Notes under the pieces: model-generated | Seen by the model: only the letters and a program-made list of their open reading frames with translations | Databases searched by the model: none | Told to the model about the DNA's origin: nothing | Translations under genes and position numbers: made by a program | Source: Caldifarciminota bacterium UBA6260 | Lineage (GTDB): Bacteria; Hydrothermota; 32-111 | DNA: 34,975 nt | Direction of reading: 5' to 3' | NCBI GenBank assembly: GCA_002441125.1 | Contig: DJVI01000028.1 | Location: 1 to 34,975 of the forward strand | Part shown: piece by piece, positions 31,284 through 34,975 of the stretch | Layout: every line of letters starts with the position of its first letter | Numbering within the stretch: the first letter of the stretch is position 1

Positions 31284-34236
31284 CAACCTCTTTGAGTTCA
31301 TTTAAATTTAAAGGTTTAGAAAGGTAATCGTTCATACCGTTAGCTAAACATATATCCCTATCTTCCTTCATCGCGTTAGCTGTTAAAGCGATTATAGGTA
31401 TTGGGATTTTTTTCAGAATAAGGTTATAGGAAAGATTTCTGTTATTTTTAAGATCATCCTCTACCTCTCTAATTATCCTTGTGGTAGTGAGTCCATCCAT
31501 TATAGGCATTTGAACATCCATAAGTATAATATCATAACCATTTTCTGACATCTTCTCCAAAACTTTATTCCCATTCTCAGCAACATCTACATCGTATCCT
31601 AACTTGTTCAACATATTTTTTGCAACCTTCTGGTTTACAAGATTATCTTCAGCTACAAGAATCTTTATATCCTTCTTTTCAACCTTTTCTCTTATCTCTT
31701 TTACCTCACCAGTTTTTTCTCTAAACTCAAATATGGAAACAAGTAGATCATAAAGTGAGGATTGGGTGACTGGCTTTTGTAGATATCCATCTATACCTAT
31801 AGAATCAAACTTTTCTTTATCCTCTTTCAATACAGCAGATGTGAATATCACTACTTTCGGTTTTTTACTTCTCTCTTTTATCATTTTTGCTACTTCAAAT
31901 CCGTTAATATCAGGCATAATATAATCTACAAAAATTAAATCATAATTTTCTAAAACTTTATCAAAACCTATAAAAGTAGTAAGAGTGTCGCACTCAACAT
32001 TCCAGACTGATAACATGTTCTGCATTATTTTTAGATTCAGCTTATTATCATCAATCACAAGAACCTTTTCAAGACCTTTTATTTTTGAATATGTTCTTTT
32101 GATATCATCCGCTGAAACCTCAACAGTTTTAATCGTGAAACCGAATTCGCTTCCTCTTCCTCTACCACCATCTTTTGAAAGTTTGGAAGGCGAAGTGGCA
32201 TATATCTGTCCACCTAATTTTTCAACAATATATTTTGAAATCGTTGTTCCAAGACCTGTCCCGCCAAATTTTCTTGTTATAGAATTATCAGCCTGTTCAA
32301 ATGGCTCAAATATTTTTTCTATCTTATCATTATCTATACCTATTCCTGAATCTGAAACTATAAATTTCAAAACAATATCATTCTCTCTTTTTTCATGAAG
32401 TTTTATCTCTAAAAGTATCTCTCCTTTTTCAGTAAATTTTAAAGAGTTTCCAACAAGGTTAAGGATAACTTGCTTCAACCTTACAGGATCAGATTTTATG
32501 TACCTTGGGACATTTTTATCAATATCTACAATTATTTCAAGTCCTTTTTTGGATATCTCAAAAATCAAAGGTTTTAAAGAAAGTTCAACAAGTTGGTAAA
32601 GATCAAACTCTATCTCCTCAAAACTCATTTTCCCAGACTCTATTTTTGAAAAATCAAGGATATCGTTTATAAGTGTAAGCAAAGTTATAGATGAGTATTT
32701 AATAGTTTTTACAAAATCTTCCTGCTCTTTGTCAAGCTTCGTTCCAAGTAAAAGGTCAACCATTCCAACAATTCCATTCAAGGGAGTTCTTATCTCATGA
32801 CTCATATTTGCAAGAAAAATAGATTTCGCTTTCGTAGCCTGTTCTGCATTCAACTTTGCTTCGAAGAGTTCATTTTCAATCCTTTTCCTTTCAGTTATAT
32901 CCTCCTTTACAGCAACAAAATTAATAATCTTCCCATCTTTGTCAATTATTGGAGCGATAAGAGCCAATTCCCAATACAATGTGCCATCTTTTCTCTTGTT
33001 ATGAAACTCGCCCCTCCATTCTTTACCTGATTTAATAGTATCCCATAACTCCTTGTATTCATCTTTGCTTTTTTCGCCTGATTTTAAAATTCTTGGATTT
33101 TTCCCTTTTACCTCATCGAAGGTGTAACCAGTAACCTCTGTGAACTTTTTGTTAACATACTCGATGTTACCATCTATATCTGTTATCACAACGCTTGCAG
33201 GACTCTGGTTAACTGAAAACATCAACTTTTCAATCTCTCTTTCGTAATTGTATTTTTCCGTTATGTCATCAAAAACTTCTATAGAACCAGAATAATTTCC
33301 ATTTTCATCTTTCAAGATTTGAGCATTTTTCGAGATTATTCTTATATTTTTGGAACTCGTAATAACAGTACAAATCTTGTTAAAAATTGGAGTATCATCA
33401 TGTTTACTTTTTAAACTACAACCACTTCTACAAGGCTCAAGAGCAAAAAAAGTACAATTTTTTCCAACAATTTCGTTTTCTTTGTAACCTAATATTTCAA
33501 GTGCTCTTCTATTGATTGAAACTATTTTTTCATCCTTATCGGTCATAAAAACAGCACTCGGAACAACATCGAACAATTTTTGAAACTCACTATTTTTTTT
33601 CTGAAAATTCTCTTTCAAAACTTTTAAAACTTTATTTTCATAATCAAGTCTCTCCTCATTCTCAAGAGCGATTCTTTGAAAAATATCCAAAAAATATTTG
33701 TATATGGCAGTAATAAAAAATATCGAAATATAGGTTATTAAAAAACTAAAATTTAGTGATCTGTCGTAGTTGAATATATTGTAAAAATTAGGAAATTTTA
33801 AAATTATTGTAGACATTAAAATAAAAGATAAAATGAAACTTTCCCAAAATGAAATTGAAAGAAAAGATATCAATGGGAAAATGTAAACCATAATTCTTCT
33901 ATTTGATTCTAAATTTGTAAAAAACAAAATGTACAGATTAACAAAAAATAAAAAATAAACTAAAATCCTTCCAACTATCTCAACCTTTTTCTTTCTTATC
34001 AGGAAAAAAAGAAGTAAAAGGTTTATAAATAAGGAAAAAAATGTTACCAAAAAATTTGTTGAAAATAATTTTGTATAAAGATATCTTAAACTTAAATAGG
34101 AGTTAACAATCAAACCTATAAAAATAATAAAAATCAGAAAATTGTATTTTAAAATCGGGAAAATTTCTTTAGTTGAAAATTTTGAAAAATAGTTTAATTT
34201 GAATGTAGGAATGAAATCTTTTAAATTTTTTTTCAT
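31261..34236 (-). CDS. Membrane-bound hybrid sensor histidine kinase with two receiver domains
   Basis: A 991-residue sensor. It has about six membrane helices (30-185), PAS1 (about 218-330), PAS2 (about 340-450), HisKA with His480 in NMSHEIRTPLNG, an ATPase domain with N593/N597 (NLVGN), DSGIGI and FGGTGLG, receiver 1 with phospho-Asp771 (FVDYIMP), and receiver 2 with Asp907 (LMDVQMP). No HPt domain follows, so phosphotransfer would need a separate protein or go directly to the partner. PAS1 contains a Cys cluster (C261, C269, C273, C289) that could hold a metal or Fe-S centre; this is inference. The gene overlaps the upstream sigma54 activator by ATGA, which is very likely its output partner. 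The signal is unknown. Confidence 0.95.
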   Translation of the reverse strand: MKKNLKDFIPTFKLNYFSKFSTKEIFPILKYNFLIFIIFIGLIVNSYLSLRYLYTKLFSTNFLVTFFSLFINLLLLFFLIRKKKVEIVGRILVYFLFFVNLYILFFTNLESNRRIMVYIFPLISFLSISFWESFILSFILMSTIILKFPNFYNIFNYDRSLNFSFLITYISIFFITAIYKYFLDIFQRIALENEERLDYENKVLKVLKENFQKKNSEFQKLFDVVPSAVFMTDKDEKIVSINRRALEILGYKENEIVGKNCTFFALEPCRSGCSLKSKHDDTPIFNKICTVITSSKNIRIISKNAQILKDENGNYSGSIEVFDDITEKYNYEREIEKLMFSVNQSPASVVITDIDGNIEYVNKKFTEVTGYTFDEVKGKNPRILKSGEKSKDEYKELWDTIKSGKEWRGEFHNKRKDGTLYWELALIAPIIDKDGKIINFVAVKEDITERKRIENELFEAKLNAEQATKAKSIFLANMSHEIRTPLNGIVGMVDLLLGTKLDKEQEDFVKTIKYSSITLLTLINDILDFSKIESGKMSFEEIEFDLYQLVELSLKPLIFEISKKGLEIIVDIDKNVPRYIKSDPVRLKQVILNLVGNSLKFTEKGEILLEIKLHEKRENDIVLKFIVSDSGIGIDNDKIEKIFEPFEQADNSITRKFGGTGLGTTISKYIVEKLGGQIYATSPSKLSKDGGRGRGSEFGFTIKTVEVSADDIKRTYSKIKGLEKVLVIDDNKLNLKIMQNMLSVWNVECDTLTTFIGFDKVLENYDLIFVDYIMPDINGFEVAKMIKERSKKPKVVIFTSAVLKEDKEKFDSIGIDGYLQKPVTQSSLYDLLVSIFEFREKTGEVKEIREKVEKKDIKILVAEDNLVNQKVAKNMLNKLGYDVDVAENGNKVLEKMSENGYDIILMDVQMPIMDGLTTTRIIREVEDDLKNNRNLSYNLILKKIPIPIIALTANAMKEDRDICLANGMNDYLSKPLNLNELKEVVEKYSGN

Positions 34237-34975
34237 TTTCTAAAATCCTTCACATTTATGTTATAAATTTTTAATTTTGAATGAAGATTCTGCCTTGCTA
34301 TCTGAGCTATCTGTGAAGCTTTTGTTATATTCCCATTGCAAAATTTTAAAAGTTGGATCAGGTATTCCCTTTCATAATAATCCATAGTTTCTTTCAAAGG
34401 CCTGTTTATGGGGATAAATTCATTTTTGTTAGATTGTATTACATTACCGAAAAGGTGTGATGGTAAATTTTTTACATCTATCGTTTCATCGGTTGTTAAA
34501 GCGCAACTACTTTCAACAGCATTTTCGAGTTCCCTGACATTACCCGGCCAATCGTATCTTAAAAATATCTCTTTAACTCCTTCTGAAAAACCTTTTATCT
34601 TCTTGTTCATCTTTATAGAATATTTTTCAAGAAAATGTTGGGCAATCAACAATATATCTTCCCTTCTTTCCCTTAAAGGTGGAATATTTATATTGACAAC
34701 ATTCAATCTGTAATACAGATCCTCTCTGAATCTGTTTTCTAATATCCTATCTCTAAGATTAACATTTGTAGCTGAAATTATCCTTACATCAGTTTTTAAA
34801 ACAACCGTTGAACCGAGTGGGGTAAACTCTCCACTTTCAATAACCCTTAAAATCTTAGCCTGCAAACTTAAAGGCATATCTCCTATCTCATCAAGAAATA
34901 TTGTTCCAGAATCTGCGACTTTAAAAAGTCCACTTTTATTGTTGTAAGCACCTGTAAAAGCACCTTTAACATATC
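34233..34975 (-). CDS. Sigma54-dependent NtrC-family activator, 5' end outside window
   Basis: The visible part begins within the AAA+ domain at GYVKGAFTGA, the sigma54-contact loop, followed by GTIFLDEIGD (Walker B), FREDLYYRLNVV (sensor I/arginine-finger region), PPLRERREDI and WPGNVRELE, and ends with a Fis-type helix-turn-helix (NITKASQIAQIARQNLHSKL). The reading frame runs through the window edge, so the ATG at 34877 is internal and the N-terminal receiver or sensory domain and Walker A are unseen. It would open promoters bound by RNA polymerase with sigma54. It is coupled to the hybrid kinase gene by an ATGA overlap. No sigma54 (-24/-12) promoter was recognised in the window, so the targets are probably elsewhere. 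Confidence 0.93.
   Translation of the reverse strand, partial: YVKGAFTGAYNNKSGLFKVADSGTIFLDEIGDMPLSLQAKILRVIESGEFTPLGSTVVLKTDVRIISATNVNLRDRILENRFREDLYYRLNVVNINIPPLRERREDILLIAQHFLEKYSIKMNKKIKGFSEGVKEIFLRYDWPGNVRELENAVESSCALTTDETIDVKNLPSHLFGNVIQSNKNEFIPINRPLKETMDYYEREYLIQLLKFCNGNITKASQIAQIARQNLHSKLKIYNINVKDFRK

Noticed and set aside
1..34975. CRISPR arrays, insertion sequences or prophage genes
   Set aside because: No regularly spaced repeats, transposase, integrase or phage structural motifs were found on either strand.

Overview
The window is an AT-rich, gene-dense bacterial segment. The organism appears to be a Gram-negative anaerobe of the FCB or candidate-phylum type (WOR-3/Stahlbacteria-like would fit). 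This is inferred from three secreted proteins with Bacteroidetes-type C-terminal sorting tails (C25 gingipain-like, S8 subtilisin-like and lamin-tail proteins), an outer-membrane beta-barrel with a LolA-like partner, a membrane pyrophosphatase, and a RimO/DUF362/TPR block. No rRNA or marker gene fixes the taxonomy. There are no mobile elements and no CRISPR. No gene-free stretch exceeds 300 bases.

Region 1 (1-9712, all + strand) is one tightly packed gene string: fabH (5' end outside the window), a GNAT-like protein split by a one-base frameshift in an A8 run, a conserved uncharacterised membrane protein, a membrane GT2 glycosyltransferase, an RND/MMPL exporter, a radical SAM protein, a LolA-like periplasmic protein and a DUF1302-like outer-membrane barrel. 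Together they look like a pathway that builds an acyl or glycosylated lipid and moves it from inner membrane to outer membrane. This is the best candidate for an undescribed system here.

Region 2 (9713-9967) is the convergent junction. It holds a GC-rich unexplained stretch, a perfect palindrome and tRNA-Ser(CGA). The 3' end of tadA lies inside the tRNA gene. Arginine codon choice changes across this junction: CGN is common to the left, while AGA/AGG is almost exclusive to the right.

Region 3 (10418-19000, - strand) holds tadA and the secreted lamin-tail protein, C25 protease and S8 protease. The C25 gene is interrupted by two in-frame stop codons. GC-rich hairpins sit just past both protease stop codons.

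Region 4 (19183-24099, - strand) is an hppA, tRNA-Ser(GGA), lemA, htpX (zinc-ribbon form), GT2 string behind a consensus promoter. Region 5 (24104-26990) is an Orn/Lys/Arg decarboxylase with two uncharacterised partner genes. Region 6 (26999-34975) holds rimO, a TPR protein and a DUF362 ferredoxin-like protein, preceded by a hybrid histidine kinase and a sigma54 activator cut by the window end.

Four genes (tadA, the lamin-tail gene, the decarboxylase and the DUF362 gene) have a good -35/-10 pair whose -10 box ends 6-9 bases before the start codon and no Shine-Dalgarno. This predicts leaderless or nearly leaderless mRNAs, in contrast to the strong GGAGG sites in front of hppA, lemA and both protease genes.
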